Assembly (NCBI GenBank): GCA_017469845.1
Contig: JAFUFP010000018.1
Span: 1 to 64,000 of the forward strand
Direction of reading: 5' to 3'
Source of the DNA: Bacteroidales bacterium
GTDB taxonomy: Bacteria; Bacteroidota; Bacteroidia; Bacteroidales; UBA932
DNA: 64,000 nt
In this document: positions 8,937-17,498 of the stretch, one piece after another
How the letters are laid out: each line of letters begins with the position of its first letter
Numbering within the stretch: the stretch's first letter is position 1
Made by a program: the position numbers and the translations under genes
The notes under the pieces: generated by a model
What the model saw: only the letters and a program-made list of their open reading frames with translations
The model's database searches: none
Told to the model about the DNA's origin: nothing

Positions 8937-9109
8937 AAAGCAAGCGTTTTGGGGTTGTATGTGTTGAATAAAAATTGAGAAAAAGCAGTCTTCATTGTCT
9001 TACGGCATGCAAGTTATGGACTAATAACGGAAAAAGCAAGAAATGACACTTCATGTCGGATGATTTCGTTTTTGGCAGCGCCAGAAAGGAAGAATTTGTC
9101 TTTTTGGAC

Positions 9110-9137
9110 AAAAAAAGCCCCATGCCGGGCATGGAGC
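9110..9137 (-). terminator. Intrinsic terminator of the galM-thyA-folA operon
   Basis: On the minus strand a GC-rich hairpin (ccatg/catgg core with extended pairing) is followed by TTTTTTTG, 28 bases or more past the folA stop. This is the expected end of the operon. Confidence 0.8.
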
Positions 9138-9164
9138 TAGAGCGGTCTTTCGCGAGGTCTTGTC

Positions 9165-9692
9165 TTACTGTTCCGCAGCCCTTCTTTTGTAAACGACAAA
9201 CTCGTATTGTATGCCGGATACGGGATCTGTCTGCATCTCAGAACGTGAACTTACCTCCCAAATGTCAGGATCAATTACCGGGAAGAAAGCGTCAGCGTCT
9301 TCAACGACATCATGTACGTGTGTAATGTACAGGGTGTCCGAATAGGCCATCGCTTCTTTATATGTATATGCTCCTCCCATGACGAAGCATTTCGAGGGAG
9401 CACCTTCGCTTCCGTCGCAATCCTTTTCGGCGATCTCGTAGGCGTTTTCAAGTGACGATGCAAGGGTTATCCTTTCAGGTGCATCAGGCCACGGGAAAAG
9501 GGATATCACGATGTTGTGCCGTTTGGGGAGCGGTCCTCTTAAGGAAAGGTATGTCATATATCCCATTATGACGGGGCATCCGGTGGTGTTTTTCCTGAAA
9601 TATGCCATGTCTCCGGGAAGATTCCAAAGGAGGGCGTTCTTTCTTCCGATGGCCCAGTTGTCGGCAACTGCCACTATAAGGCTTTTTTCCAT
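9165..9692 (-). CDS. folA: Dihydrofolate reductase
   Basis: A 175-residue dihydrofolate reductase, which reduces dihydrofolate to tetrahydrofolate with NADPH. The N-terminus carries the standard strand and loop (SLIVAVADNWAIGRKNALLWNLPGD), including the substrate-binding Asp in LPGDMAYFRK. The cofactor-side VIMGYMTYLSL follows, then CFVMGGAYTYKEA. The frame extends upstream to 9755, but those residues overlap the thyA end and are not DHFR-like, so the ATG at 9692 is the start. It lies 13 bases after thyA, whose reaction produces the dihydrofolate it recycles. Confidence 0.95.
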   Translation of the reverse strand: MEKSLIVAVADNWAIGRKNALLWNLPGDMAYFRKNTTGCPVIMGYMTYLSLRGPLPKRHNIVISLFPWPDAPERITLASSLENAYEIAEKDCDGSEGAPSKCFVMGGAYTYKEAMAYSDTLYITHVHDVVEDADAFFPVIDPDIWEVSSRSEMQTDPVSGIQYEFVVYKRRAAEQ

Positions 9693-9705
9693 TATTCTAA
9701 ATGTA

Positions 9706-10500
9706 TTAAACGGCCACGGGAGCCTTGATTGCGGGATAAGGGTCGTATCCTTCAAGGGTGAAGTCCTCGTACTTGAAATCGAACAGACTCTTTACCTCAG
9801 GGTTGAGTTTCATCGTGGGGAGGGGCCTCGGCTCTCTTGAAAGCTGAAGGTCCACCTGCTCGAAATGATTCAGATAGATGTGCGTGTCTCCGGTCGTGTG
9901 GATGAACTCTCCCGGCTTCAGCCCGCAAACCTGTGCCATCATCATGGTCAGAAGGGCATAGGATGCGATATTGAAAGGAACACCGAGGAAGGTGTCCGCA
10001 CTCCTTTGGTACAGTTGGCAGGAAAGCTTGCCGTCCGCTACATAGAACTGGAAAAGGCAATGGCAGGGAGGAAGGGCCATCTTATCGATTTCTCCGGGAT
10101 TCCACGCGGATACGAGAATCCTTCTGGAGTCGGGGTTGTTCTTGATCATATCGATGACCTGTGACAGTTGGTCAATCGACCTTCCGTCCGGGGCTGGCCA
10201 ACTTCTCCACTGATGGCCGTATACCGGGCCGAGGTCTCCGTTCTCGTCAGCCCATTCGTCCCAGATGGTGACTTTGTTGTCCTTGAGGTACTTGATGTTC
10301 GTGTCGCCGGAGATGAACCATAGAAGTTCGTGGATTATGGATTTCAGATGCACCTTCTTCGTTGTGAGAAGAGGAAATCCATCCTCAAGATTGAATCTCA
10401 TCTGGTATCCGAACACGCTCTGTGTTCCGACTCCGGTGCGGTCATGCTTGATCACTCCGTTCTGCCTTATGTGGCGAAGCAGGTCCAGGTACTGTTTCAT
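9706..10500 (-). CDS. thyA: Thymidylate synthase
   Basis: A 264-residue thymidylate synthase, the normal length for the ThyA family. It methylates dUMP to dTMP using methylene-tetrahydrofolate and releases dihydrofolate. The catalytic cysteine is Cys146 in [12 protein letters not shown]. The dUMP-phosphate arginines ([12 protein letters not shown]) and the folate-side [18 protein letters not shown] are intact. The gene is central in a galM-thyA-folA run with gaps of 6 and 13 bases, so thymidylate synthesis and folate recycling are expressed together. Confidence 0.97.
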   Translation of the reverse strand: MKQYLDLLRHIRQNGVIKHDRTGVGTQSVFGYQMRFNLEDGFPLLTTKKVHLKSIIHELLWFISGDTNIKYLKDNKVTIWDEWADENGDLGPVYGHQWRSWPAPDGRSIDQLSQVIDMIKNNPDSRRILVSAWNPGEIDKMALPPCHCLFQFYVADGKLSCQLYQRSADTFLGVPFNIASYALLTMMMAQVCGLKPGEFIHTTGDTHIYLNHFEQVDLQLSREPRPLPTMKLNPEVKSLFDFKYEDFTLEGYDPYPAIKAPVAV

Positions 10501-10506
10501 CGTCTG

Positions 10507-11550
10507 TTACTTTGTCGAGAATGCGAATATTATTGCCTCCTGGAATGTCTCTCCGGGACGGAGAACAGTTGTCGGATATTCCGCCTTGTTGGGAGAGTCG
10601 GGGAAATGCTGGCACTCGATGGCGACTGCGTCATAATCATGATATACGGCTCCGCCCTTGCCGACAGGGCATCCGTTCAGCCAGTTGCCGGTATAGATCT
10701 GTACTCCGGGCTGGGTGGTAAACACTTCGAGGAATCTTCCGCTGGGCTCGCTGTAGAGCTCCGCCGCCCTTTGGATCTGACCGGGTTCGTATCCGTCGAT
10801 GCAGAAGCAGTTGTCGTATCCTTTACCGTACTTGAGCGCAGGGAAATCGGCGAACATATCCCTTCCTATCGGCTTCTCCGTCACGAAATCCATCGGAGTT
10901 CCGGCCACAGGCTCACTTTCTCCGAGAGGAATGAGGGTGCTGTCGGTGGGGAGGTATTCGGAAGCGTTGAGCTTCAGGATATGCTCCTTGATGTCTCCCT
11001 TCCCCTCAAGGTTGAAGTAAACGTGGTTGGTGAGGTTCACGACTGTGGGAGCGTCGCACTGTGCGGTGAGAGTGAGTTTGAGGGCGTTGTCATCACCCCA
11101 CTCATATCTTGCCACAGCTTTCAGGTTGCCGGGATATCCGGCTTCACCATCCTCGGAGTAATACATGAACTCAACCCAATCTTCACCGTTACGGCTGTCC
11201 CAAACCTGATTCTGGAAGCCTTTCGGTCCTCCGTGAAGGTGGTTGGGTCCGTTGTTGATGGGAAGGGTGTACTCTTTTCCGTCTAGGGTGAAATGGCCTT
11301 TGGCTATGCGGTTAGCATATCTTCCGGGGCATTTTCCGGAGCAGGGACCGTCAGCGAAATATGACATGGGGTCATCGTATCCGATGACCACGTCTCCGAT
11401 TTTGCCATCGCGGTCGGGTACACCGATTGCGACAATCGCTGCGCCTACGCTACCGAGTTCAACAAAAGCGCCCTTGCTGTTGGTGAGGGTGTATTTGTAG
11501 ATTTCTTTTCCGTCGGGGGTCTTTCCCCAGAGAATTTTCTTGATATCCAT
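10507..11550 (-). CDS. galM: Aldose 1-epimerase (galactose mutarotase)
   Basis: A 347-residue aldose 1-epimerase that interconverts alpha and beta anomers of galactose, glucose and related sugars. Family motifs are present: GRYANRIAKGHFTLDG near the N-terminus, NGPNHLHGGPKGF with the substrate-binding histidines, NLTNHVYFNLEG with the catalytic His, and a C-terminal VAIECQHFPDSPN carrying the catalytic acidic residue. No signal peptide is seen, so it is cytoplasmic. It is the first gene of the operon with thyA and folA, a functionally mixed arrangement. Confidence 0.95.
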   Translation of the reverse strand: MDIKKILWGKTPDGKEIYKYTLTNSKGAFVELGSVGAAIVAIGVPDRDGKIGDVVIGYDDPMSYFADGPCSGKCPGRYANRIAKGHFTLDGKEYTLPINNGPNHLHGGPKGFQNQVWDSRNGEDWVEFMYYSEDGEAGYPGNLKAVARYEWGDDNALKLTLTAQCDAPTVVNLTNHVYFNLEGKGDIKEHILKLNASEYLPTDSTLIPLGESEPVAGTPMDFVTEKPIGRDMFADFPALKYGKGYDNCFCIDGYEPGQIQRAAELYSEPSGRFLEVFTTQPGVQIYTGNWLNGCPVGKGGAVYHDYDAVAIECQHFPDSPNKAEYPTTVLRPGETFQEAIIFAFSTK

Positions 11551-11608
11551 ATCGAATGTTTTTTTGTTTCTTTTCCTGTCCGCTCCTATTGAAGGAGGAT
11601 GCGGATTC

Positions 11609-11616
11609 CAAAGTTA
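11609..11616 (-). promoter_or_regulatory. -7 box TAACTTTG upstream of galM-thyA-folA
   Basis: TAACTTTG on the minus strand fits the Bacteroidota TAnnTTTG consensus, about 60 bases before the galM start. The intervening leader contains a dyad (tccgc...gcgga enclosing tcct/agga) that could fold into a short hairpin. Confidence 0.55.
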
Positions 11617-11663
11617 GCGTTAAACCTTGAATTTGCCAACCTGTTTTTTCGGACTTTACGGCA

Positions 11664-12632
11664 TCATAGTTCCATGAGTATCGGGAACAGCCTCTCTGGT
11701 GGCGCATCCTTCAGGATGACACGCTTGTCAGCATCGAGAAGGTACAGGGAAGGGATTGCCCTCACATTGTAAAGGACTTCAGTTCTTATGGTATAATCGT
11801 AATCGTATCCGTTCGTCCAGGACGAGGGATACTCCTTTGAGTAATCTTTCCAATAGTCGATGTCCTGGTCGATGTATACGTTCATGACGGCCAGTTTTCC
11901 CGAAGAAATCAGATTGGAGATATTCTGGTTTGACTTGAGCTGTTCGATGATCTCTTTGCAGTTCTGGCATCCGGGATTCGTGAAGAAAAGAAGTGTATGG
12001 GGGGCCTTTATCCCATACAGGCTGTGGGTTTTCCCGTTGCGGTCCTTTATTCTGAAATCGGCGGCTTTATTTCCGATGGCATTGAGAGCGCACATCGAAG
12101 CGTCAAAAGCGTACGCCATTTTCATTCCCTCAGATACGAATTCCGACTTTGAGAGTCCTTCGGCAAAAGGCCTGTAGAATCCTTCGTCCCTGACCGGAGA
12201 ATTGGGGTCATAGAGGTACTTGGTGACAAGCTCGGTCATTCCTTCGAATACATTCGAACTCGTGTCGGCCTTTTCGCATGCCTCAATTCTGTTGAAAAGA
12301 TGGGCGATGGACTGTTCTCCCTTTGCCCTTGGAACATTCTGCAGAATGGTGGCATAGAGGCCTACCTGGGACTCGACGTCTTCTTTGCTTACCCCGGAAA
12401 CCATAGTCGAGTCGCAATGCTTTTTCCTGGAAGGATCGGTGAAAGCGTCCCACATGTGCTCCACCATGTATTCGACCCTTTCGGTCGGGTCCGAAATCAT
12501 TCCGGGAACAGTAAGGGCGGGAAATGTTTCCGCAGTGACGGGTGCTGGGGCTTTCTTTCCCTCAGCGCATGAAGCGATCAATGCACCAGCGACCAGAGTC
12601 AAAGATATGTTGAGAATAAAGAGAGGTCTCAT
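11664..12632 (-). CDS. Thioredoxin-fold lipoprotein with DUF5106 domain
   Basis: A 322-residue lipoprotein. The signal ends at LIASC, so the mature protein is lipid anchored, most likely facing the periplasm. Residues about 40-160 match the DUF5106 pattern of Bacteroidota (SDPTERVEYMVEHMWDAF). The C-terminal part is a thioredoxin fold with an intact redox pair in NPGCQNCKEI. The frame continues upstream to 12803, but that part runs through the promoter and a repeat; the ATG at 12632 gives the lipoprotein signal. A role in periplasmic thiol-disulfide exchange is likely from the family. Confidence 0.85.
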   Translation of the reverse strand: MRPLFILNISLTLVAGALIASCAEGKKAPAPVTAETFPALTVPGMISDPTERVEYMVEHMWDAFTDPSRKKHCDSTMVSGVSKEDVESQVGLYATILQNVPRAKGEQSIAHLFNRIEACEKADTSSNVFEGMTELVTKYLYDPNSPVRDEGFYRPFAEGLSKSEFVSEGMKMAYAFDASMCALNAIGNKAADFRIKDRNGKTHSLYGIKAPHTLLFFTNPGCQNCKEIIEQLKSNQNISNLISSGKLAVMNVYIDQDIDYWKDYSKEYPSSWTNGYDYDYTIRTEVLYNVRAIPSLYLLDADKRVILKDAPPERLFPILMEL

Positions 12633-12660
12633 TGTTGTTTGGAGATGTTTACTGCGGTTG

Positions 12661-12668
12661 CAAAAATA
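12661..12668 (-). promoter_or_regulatory. -7 box TATTTTTG of the DUF5106/thioredoxin gene
   Basis: On the minus strand TATTTTTG precedes the chosen ATG at 12632 by about 28 bases, a normal leader length. It argues against the longer upstream reading frame. Confidence 0.6.
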
Positions 12669-12784
12669 ACCTTTTTGCCGGATATAACGAATAAAAGGAG
12701 AGCGGTCAATACGTTGTTCTTCGATTATCATCTTCGGGGGCGCAGGGCTTCCGGACGTCAATTCTACCCAATTCTGTAATCGTA

Positions 12785-12802
12785 AAAAAATAAGTTGGTG
12801 CA
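12785..12802. repeat. Left copy of an 18-bp inverted repeat flanking tnpB
   Basis: AAAAAATAAGTTGGTGCA here is the exact reverse complement of 14248-14265 on the other side of tnpB. With the insert removed the two would abut as a 36-bp perfect palindrome with A6 and T6 ends, resembling an intrinsic-terminator hairpin. Confidence 0.8.
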
Positions 12803-12949
12803 ATTATAGGGTTTTGACGAGGTAGTTCCGCTTGGGCATATCCGCGTCAAAAACGACCTGCCTGTACAATCATCCGTACTTTTCCGGATTTTTCAAAAAA
12901 AATTGAAAAAAAATTAAGCTTGTACCCTTTTTATGGCACAAGCGTGTCC

Positions 12950-12957
12950 TATATTTG
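12950..12957 (+). promoter_or_regulatory. -7 box TATATTTG of tnpB
   Basis: TATATTTG matches the Bacteroidota consensus. Transcription would start near 12964, downstream of the ATG at 12955, which supports the ATG at 12979 as the real tnpB start. Confidence 0.6.
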
Positions 12958-12978
12958 CAGGTGATAAAGTCAAACACC

Positions 12979-14160
12979 ATGCTGAAGGGTTACAGATACA
13001 AGCTCGATCTGACTCCGGAACAGTACCACTCTCTGAGCCAGACCTGCGGGAATTGCCGTTCCGTGTACAACTACCTTCTCGGCAAACAGAAGGAGGAGTA
13101 CGCGAAGACAGGGAAGTTCATCCGTTTCAAAGACATGTCCAAGATGTTGACGGCGCTCCGAAATGGTGATGAGCGCCCCTGGCTCAGGGACTGCAGCAGG
13201 GTCCCTCTCCAGCAGGCGGTCATTAATCTGGATCGTGCCCTCACAAACTTCTTCAACTCGAGGAAGAAGGCCGCCGCCGGAGAAGGCGGACAGAAAGCAG
13301 GTTTCCCCGCGTTCAAGTGCAAACACCGCAGCGAAGACACCGCCAAGTATGTCAACGGCGTGGCGGTGGACTTCGTGAAACGGACCATCAATCTGGAGAA
13401 GGTGGGTAAGGTGAAGTTCCTCCGGAACCGCGAGTTCCCCTCCGGTTCCAAGATAATAAACGCGACGGTCACCCGCGACCGCTGCGGCGACATGTGGGTC
13501 AGTGTCCTTGTCGAGGACGGCTCGTCCCCGGTACCGAAAGCCAAGGTATCGGAGGAGGGTGCCGTGGGCATCGACATGGGGCTCAAGGACCTCGCGATAC
13601 TGTCAGACGGCACGGTCTACGAAAACCCCAGGTACATGGAAAAGCTCCTGGGGAAGATAAAGGTCATCCAGCAGGCCTTCTCCCGCACGAAGGCGGGTTC
13701 GAACCGACATGAAGCCATGAGACGGAAGCTCGCGAAGCTGTACAGGAAGCTGAGGGACTGCCGGGTGGACTACATCCACAAGATGACCTGCGCCCTCACG
13801 GACAACTTCTCAACGGTCGTGATCGAGGACCTCAGCGTCAAGGGGATGATGTCGAACCACAACCTCGCGCTCCACATCCAGTCGGCTTCATGGGGTGAGA
13901 TCGAGAGGCAGCTGGATTACAAGTGCAAGTGGAAGGGCGTGAACCTCATACGCATCGGGAGGTTCTTCCCCTCGAGCAGGACATGTTCCGTCTGCGGTTA
14001 CCACAACCCCGACCTCACCCTTTCCGACAGGGAATGGACATGCCCGGAATGCGGGACGCGGCTCGACCGTGACCTCAACGCCTCTGTGAACATCCTCAAG
14101 GAAGGTCTCCGAATCCATTTGGAGGGTACGCGGAGCAAAACAGCAGAGGCGGCCACGTAG
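12979..14160 (+). CDS. tnpB: TnpB-family RNA-guided nuclease (OrfB, IS200/IS605 type)
   Basis: A 393-residue TnpB, the small RNA-guided DNA nuclease related to Cas12. It starts with the family N-terminus (MLKGYRYKLDLTPEQ). The RuvC core is complete: Asp199 in GIDMG, Glu283 in VIEDLS, and the third acidic site in LDRDLNAS (363-365). A four-cysteine zinc ribbon lies between the last two (CSVCG at 336-340 and CPECG at 355-359). It is therefore probably active. An upstream ATG at 12955 overlaps the -7 box and is rejected. Codons look more C-rich than in neighbouring genes, consistent with transfer. No tnpA accompanies it. Confidence 0.93.
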   Translation: MLKGYRYKLDLTPEQYHSLSQTCGNCRSVYNYLLGKQKEEYAKTGKFIRFKDMSKMLTALRNGDERPWLRDCSRVPLQQAVINLDRALTNFFNSRKKAAAGEGGQKAGFPAFKCKHRSEDTAKYVNGVAVDFVKRTINLEKVGKVKFLRNREFPSGSKIINATVTRDRCGDMWVSVLVEDGSSPVPKAKVSEEGAVGIDMGLKDLAILSDGTVYENPRYMEKLLGKIKVIQQAFSRTKAGSNRHEAMRRKLAKLYRKLRDCRVDYIHKMTCALTDNFSTVVIEDLSVKGMMSNHNLALHIQSASWGEIERQLDYKCKWKGVNLIRIGRFFPSSRTCSVCGYHNPDLTLSDREWTCPECGTRLDRDLNASVNILKEGLRIHLEGTRSKTAEAAT

Positions 14161-14247
14161 GCGAAAACAACTATCAAGCAATAAACATCCCGGCGGAACC
14201 CGAGATTATAGGCGGGAGCCGAAAGGTGAAACGCCCAGATGAAAAAA
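14090..14247 (+). ncRNA. Candidate guide (omega) RNA of TnpB
   Basis: In IS200/IS605 elements the guide scaffold overlaps the 3' end of tnpB and runs to the right end, and the guide is read from the flank. Here the last 70 bases of tnpB and the 87 bases after its stop contain several stems (ctcc/ggag, tcccg/cggga, gggcg/cgccc). The flank after the proposed right end would supply TGCACCAACTTATTTTTT as guide. This is position and structure only; no transcript evidence. Confidence 0.4.
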
Positions 14248-14265
14248 TGCACCAACTTATTTTTT
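14248..14265. repeat. Right copy of the 18-bp inverted repeat flanking tnpB
   Basis: TGCACCAACTTATTTTTT, exact reverse complement of 12785-12802. It lies 25 bases before the -7 box of the following gene, so it could also be part of that promoter region. Confidence 0.8.
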
Positions 14266-14289
14266 CACCGTTCCTCTGCGTATTATTTA

Positions 14290-14297
14290 TATATTTG
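14290..14297 (+). promoter_or_regulatory. -7 box TATATTTG of the metallopeptidase/propeller/barrel gene
   Basis: TATATTTG lies 13-25 bases before the two candidate ATGs (14310, 14322). It shows that the longer upstream reading frame from 14226 is not translated from this promoter. Confidence 0.6.
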
Positions 14298-14309
14298 TAT
14301 CCGGTGAAA

Positions 14310-17300
14310 ATGACATTATCAATGCGGACACAGAAGAAACCATATATCCTTTCTATCATCCTTGTTTTCTTTTTTTCCGGAATAAGGGAAGCTTCAGCCC
14401 AGTTCTATACAACCGGGGGTGATCCCGCTTCCGCGAAATGGTATTCCATAACAACCCCCTCATATAAAATAATATATCCGGAGGGCCTGGATTCTTTGGC
14501 AGGGGTGTACGGACGGCAGCTGGAACTGTACCGTAGGCCTGTCTCCAGGAGTATAGGCCTTCTTCCCGGACTTGCCTTCAAAAAGCCAACGCCGGTAATT
14601 CTGCATGCTTTCCATTCCGTGTCCAACGGCTCTGTCGCCTGGGCTCCGCACAGGATGGACCTTTATACGATCCAGGATCCCTATATGCCGGAACCGATGC
14701 CGTGGATACAGTCCTTGGCCGTTCACGAGTCCCGCCACGTCGGACAGATGCAGTTCGGACATACCCATGTGTTCAAACCTCTTTATTGGCTTACAGGCGA
14801 ATTGGCCGCATCCGGGCTTTCCGCCGTATATCCTTCCACCCATCTGCTGGAAGGCGATGCCGTTGTGGCCGAAACGGGTCTGACCGATATGGGAAGGGGC
14901 AGGAATGCCGACTTCCTGTCATATTATATGGCTGCATTCGATTCCGGAGATTGGCGCAACTGGCACAAATGGAGATGGGGGTCTTACCGCAGATACGCCC
15001 CTGACCATTATGCTCTCGGATATCTCACGATAGCCGGAACCCGCTATCTTTATGACGATCCGCTTTTCATGGAGCGGTATTTCGACCAGGTTTCACGCAA
15101 GCCTTGGAGGCTTTTCAATCTCCAGCGGCAGATGAAAGCGGCCTCCGGAAAGAAGTTTTCCGCTACATTCTCGGACATAATGCATGAGTTTGACCGCATC
15201 TGGAAGGAGGAGGCGTCCTTGAGGGCCCCGTTCACTGCCGTGGAACCGTTGATGCCCATTCCTTCGTGGTATACGGAATATGGACGGGTCTCCAAGGGAG
15301 GGGATGACTTGTATGCTGTCAAGAGTTCTCTCCGGGAGTCTTCCTATCTTGTGAAAGTCTCTCCTTCAGGGGAAGAACTGAAAATCCGTCCGTTCACGTC
15401 CAGCTCAAGCGCCATTGTACAGTCGGGAGGAAAACTTTTCTGGAGCGAGTCCGTTCCCGATCCCAGGTGGGGACTCAAGAGATCTTCCAGAATCCGATAT
15501 GTCAGCGAAGGGGAGAAGCATCCAAAAATCCATGATCTCACGAAAGACGGAAGACTTTTCAATCCGGCGGCATCCACGGACGGGAAGCACCTTGCCGTTG
15601 TGGATTATCCGCTTGACGGAAGAACGTGGGTCGATATTCTCGACGCCGATACAGGGGAAACTGTACGTAAAGCTGCGGTTCCCGACACTCTTCAGGCTGT
15701 TGAGCCGGCGTGGATAGGGGACGATATATATTTCAGCGGAATATCACCCAAGGGGTTCGGAATATACCGCCTGGGCAGTAGCGGCGCCATTGAGAAGATA
15801 TTGTCGCCGAGCCCTGTGACGATTCATGCGATGAGTTCCGATAGCGGAAAGCTTGTCTTCTCGAGCGACCGAACGGGAGTTGATGAAATCTATACCCTAG
15901 ACCCCTCTTCCGGTAAGGTCATGCAACTCACTTCCTCTAAATATGGCGTAGACCTTCCGCACCTTTCCGGAGAGGATCTGTATGTTTCCCAGGTGACGGC
16001 CGCCGGCCATCTCCTCTCCAAAGCGGAGATGTCCCCGAAAGAGGTTGATTTCAGCGAGCGGCATCATTACCCGGTTGCGGACGAACTGTCGCGCCAGGAG
16101 GCGGCTATCGCCCAGAACGCAGGAGGAACGATACCCGTAGACCTTGAAACCGAGGGCGCGGAGATCGAAGTTTCTTCTCCCAAGCGTTATCATAAAGTTC
16201 CCCACTTCCCGCACATACATTCATGGGCTCCACTTTTCATACAAGGGGATGCCATTGCGGATGCAAGTTTCGAGGGAATATATGACGAGTCCGCAATAGG
16301 AGCGACACTCTTTTTCCAGGACCATCTCTCGACAATGACAGGAACTTTGGGGTATTTCGTGGGGAAGGATTCCGATACGAAGAGTTTCCGTCACGGGGGA
16401 CAGCTGGATCTTACCTATTCGGGGCTGTATCCAGTATTCCATCTCACTGCTGAAGTCGGGCGCAGGAATGCCCGTCAATATTACAGGAAGAGGAGTGAGT
16501 CCGGTCCTCTTGCGATAGATCAGGTAGGAGCTCTCCGCCTTGATGCCCCTTATGCTTCCGCCGACATGGAAGTGTATGTTCCCCTCAATTTCTCATCAGG
16601 AGGTTGGACAAGAGGAGTGATTCCGAGAGTAACGTACCAGATATCAAATGACAGGTTCTCCAAGTCGCTTACCGTACTCGATTACAGCTATAATCTTGAG
16701 GGTTCTTCCATGCCGATTTTCAGCGGCAGCATAACCGATAAGAATGTTCCCATGCAGATGTTCGGAGCCAATGTGAGGGCATATACGATGCTTCCTGCCG
16801 CGTCTTCCGCACAATATCCCCGTTGGGGAATCAGCCTTGAGACCGGTTACCGGGTGAGGGCCGGAATCGCTGACCTGTATACGGCGGGATTGTACGCCTT
16901 CACTTACGGGTATCTTCCCGGATTCGTTCCTCAGCAGGGATGGAGGCTTTCCGCAACATACCAGCATATGCTCCGCACAACAAGCGCCAAGTGGGAGAAC
17001 AGCATAAGCACTCTCCCCAGAGGGTATGGAGATTCGAAAGCCAGTTCATATCTCTCCGCCTATTCGAAGAATCAGGCCAACTTCACGGTGGATTATGCAA
17101 TCCCGGTCAATGCGGGCGACATCTCCTGGTTCTCTCCTCTTGTGATGATCAAGAATTTCGTGTTCAAACCGTACTTCGATTATTCCTTGTTCTCGGTCAG
17201 CGGCCAGAATGGTCTGGGAGGATTGTATACGGCAGGCATGGAGCTGACGGCGGTTTCGGGCAATTTCCTGTGGATTCCCTATGAGGCGGAATTCGGTTTC

Positions 17301-17402
17301 TCCTTCGGGTATAACGGAGGCAAGTCTTTCGACACTTTGGGGCAGCTCGGATATGATGTGGACCATACATATGTTGAGGCCATATTCAGGATTGACTTGT
17401 AG
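14310..17402 (+). CDS. Exported multidomain protein: HExxH metallopeptidase-like domain, beta-propeller and outer-membrane barrel
   Basis: About 1030 residues. A signal peptide ends near REASAQ. The N-terminal domain has a zinc-protease motif HESRH (about residues 139-143) and a downstream LEGDA (Glu about 181), the spacing of gluzincin peptidases. Residues about 250-580 are TolB-like beta-propeller repeats (FSSDRTGVDEIYTLD; FNPAASTDGKHLAVVDY). The last 350 or so residues are amphipathic strands of a membrane barrel ending FGFSFGYNGG...AIFRIDL. It is probably a surface or outer-membrane protein, with the peptidase fused to a barrel; substrate unknown. The start could also be the ATG at 14322. 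It is divergent from the thioredoxin lipoprotein across the tnpB insertion. Confidence 0.75.
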   Translation: MTLSMRTQKKPYILSIILVFFFSGIREASAQFYTTGGDPASAKWYSITTPSYKIIYPEGLDSLAGVYGRQLELYRRPVSRSIGLLPGLAFKKPTPVILHAFHSVSNGSVAWAPHRMDLYTIQDPYMPEPMPWIQSLAVHESRHVGQMQFGHTHVFKPLYWLTGELAASGLSAVYPSTHLLEGDAVVAETGLTDMGRGRNADFLSYYMAAFDSGDWRNWHKWRWGSYRRYAPDHYALGYLTIAGTRYLYDDPLFMERYFDQVSRKPWRLFNLQRQMKAASGKKFSATFSDIMHEFDRIWKEEASLRAPFTAVEPLMPIPSWYTEYGRVSKGGDDLYAVKSSLRESSYLVKVSPSGEELKIRPFTSSSSAIVQSGGKLFWSESVPDPRWGLKRSSRIRYVSEGEKHPKIHDLTKDGRLFNPAASTDGKHLAVVDYPLDGRTWVDILDADTGETVRKAAVPDTLQAVEPAWIGDDIYFSGISPKGFGIYRLGSSGAIEKILSPSPVTIHAMSSDSGKLVFSSDRTGVDEIYTLDPSSGKVMQLTSSKYGVDLPHLSGEDLYVSQVTAAGHLLSKAEMSPKEVDFSERHHYPVADELSRQEAAIAQNAGGTIPVDLETEGAEIEVSSPKRYHKVPHFPHIHSWAPLFIQGDAIADASFEGIYDESAIGATLFFQDHLSTMTGTLGYFVGKDSDTKSFRHGGQLDLTYSGLYPVFHLTAEVGRRNARQYYRKRSESGPLAIDQVGALRLDAPYASADMEVYVPLNFSSGGWTRGVIPRVTYQISNDRFSKSLTVLDYSYNLEGSSMPIFSGSITDKNVPMQMFGANVRAYTMLPAASSAQYPRWGISLETGYRVRAGIADLYTAGLYAFTYGYLPGFVPQQGWRLSATYQHMLRTTSAKWENSISTLPRGYGDSKASSYLSAYSKNQANFTVDYAIPVNAGDISWFSPLVMIKNFVFKPYFDYSLFSVSGQNGLGGLYTAGMELTAVSGNFLWIPYEAEFGFSFGYNGGKSFDTLGQLGYDVDHTYVEAIFRIDL

Positions 17403-17455
17403 ACGGTATTTGCCACTTGATGATGACGAAGATGAACAATCTTCCATAAAATGTT

Positions 17456-17463
17456 TATCTTTG
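17456..17463 (+). promoter_or_regulatory. -7 box TATCTTTG of the YeiH-family gene
   Basis: TATCTTTG lies 36 bases before the ATG at 17499 and inside the longer open frame from 17451, which supports the shorter protein. Confidence 0.65.
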
Positions 17464-17498
17464 TACCGTGTATTAAACCAAATAACCATTTAAATATC

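Larger units (their letters stand above)
12803..14247 (+). mobile_element. IS200/IS605-group element carrying only tnpB (boundaries inferred)
   Basis: This covers the tnpB gene with its flanks. The proposed boundaries lie directly inside the 18-bp inverted repeats. Just inside the left boundary, ttttgacg (12812-12819) and cgtcaaaa (12845-12852) form a subterminal hairpin with a 25-base loop, like the left-end palindrome of IS200/IS605 elements. Several short GC-rich stems lie between the tnpB stop and the right boundary. No tnpA (Y1 transposase) is present, so movement would need a helper in trans. The rest of 12633-12978 outside these signals shows no gene. Ends need comparison with other copies or an empty site. 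Confidence 0.5.

Noticed and set aside
10330..11286. 318-codon plus-strand frame over thyA/galM
   Set aside because: Antisense shadow of two unambiguous enzymes; no promoter or family match.
14226..14309. Extended N-terminus of the propeller/barrel protein (and of the thioredoxin gene up to 12803)
   Set aside because: Both extensions read through the 18-bp repeat and the -7 boxes and add non-signal residues before a clear signal peptide; they are not likely to be translated.
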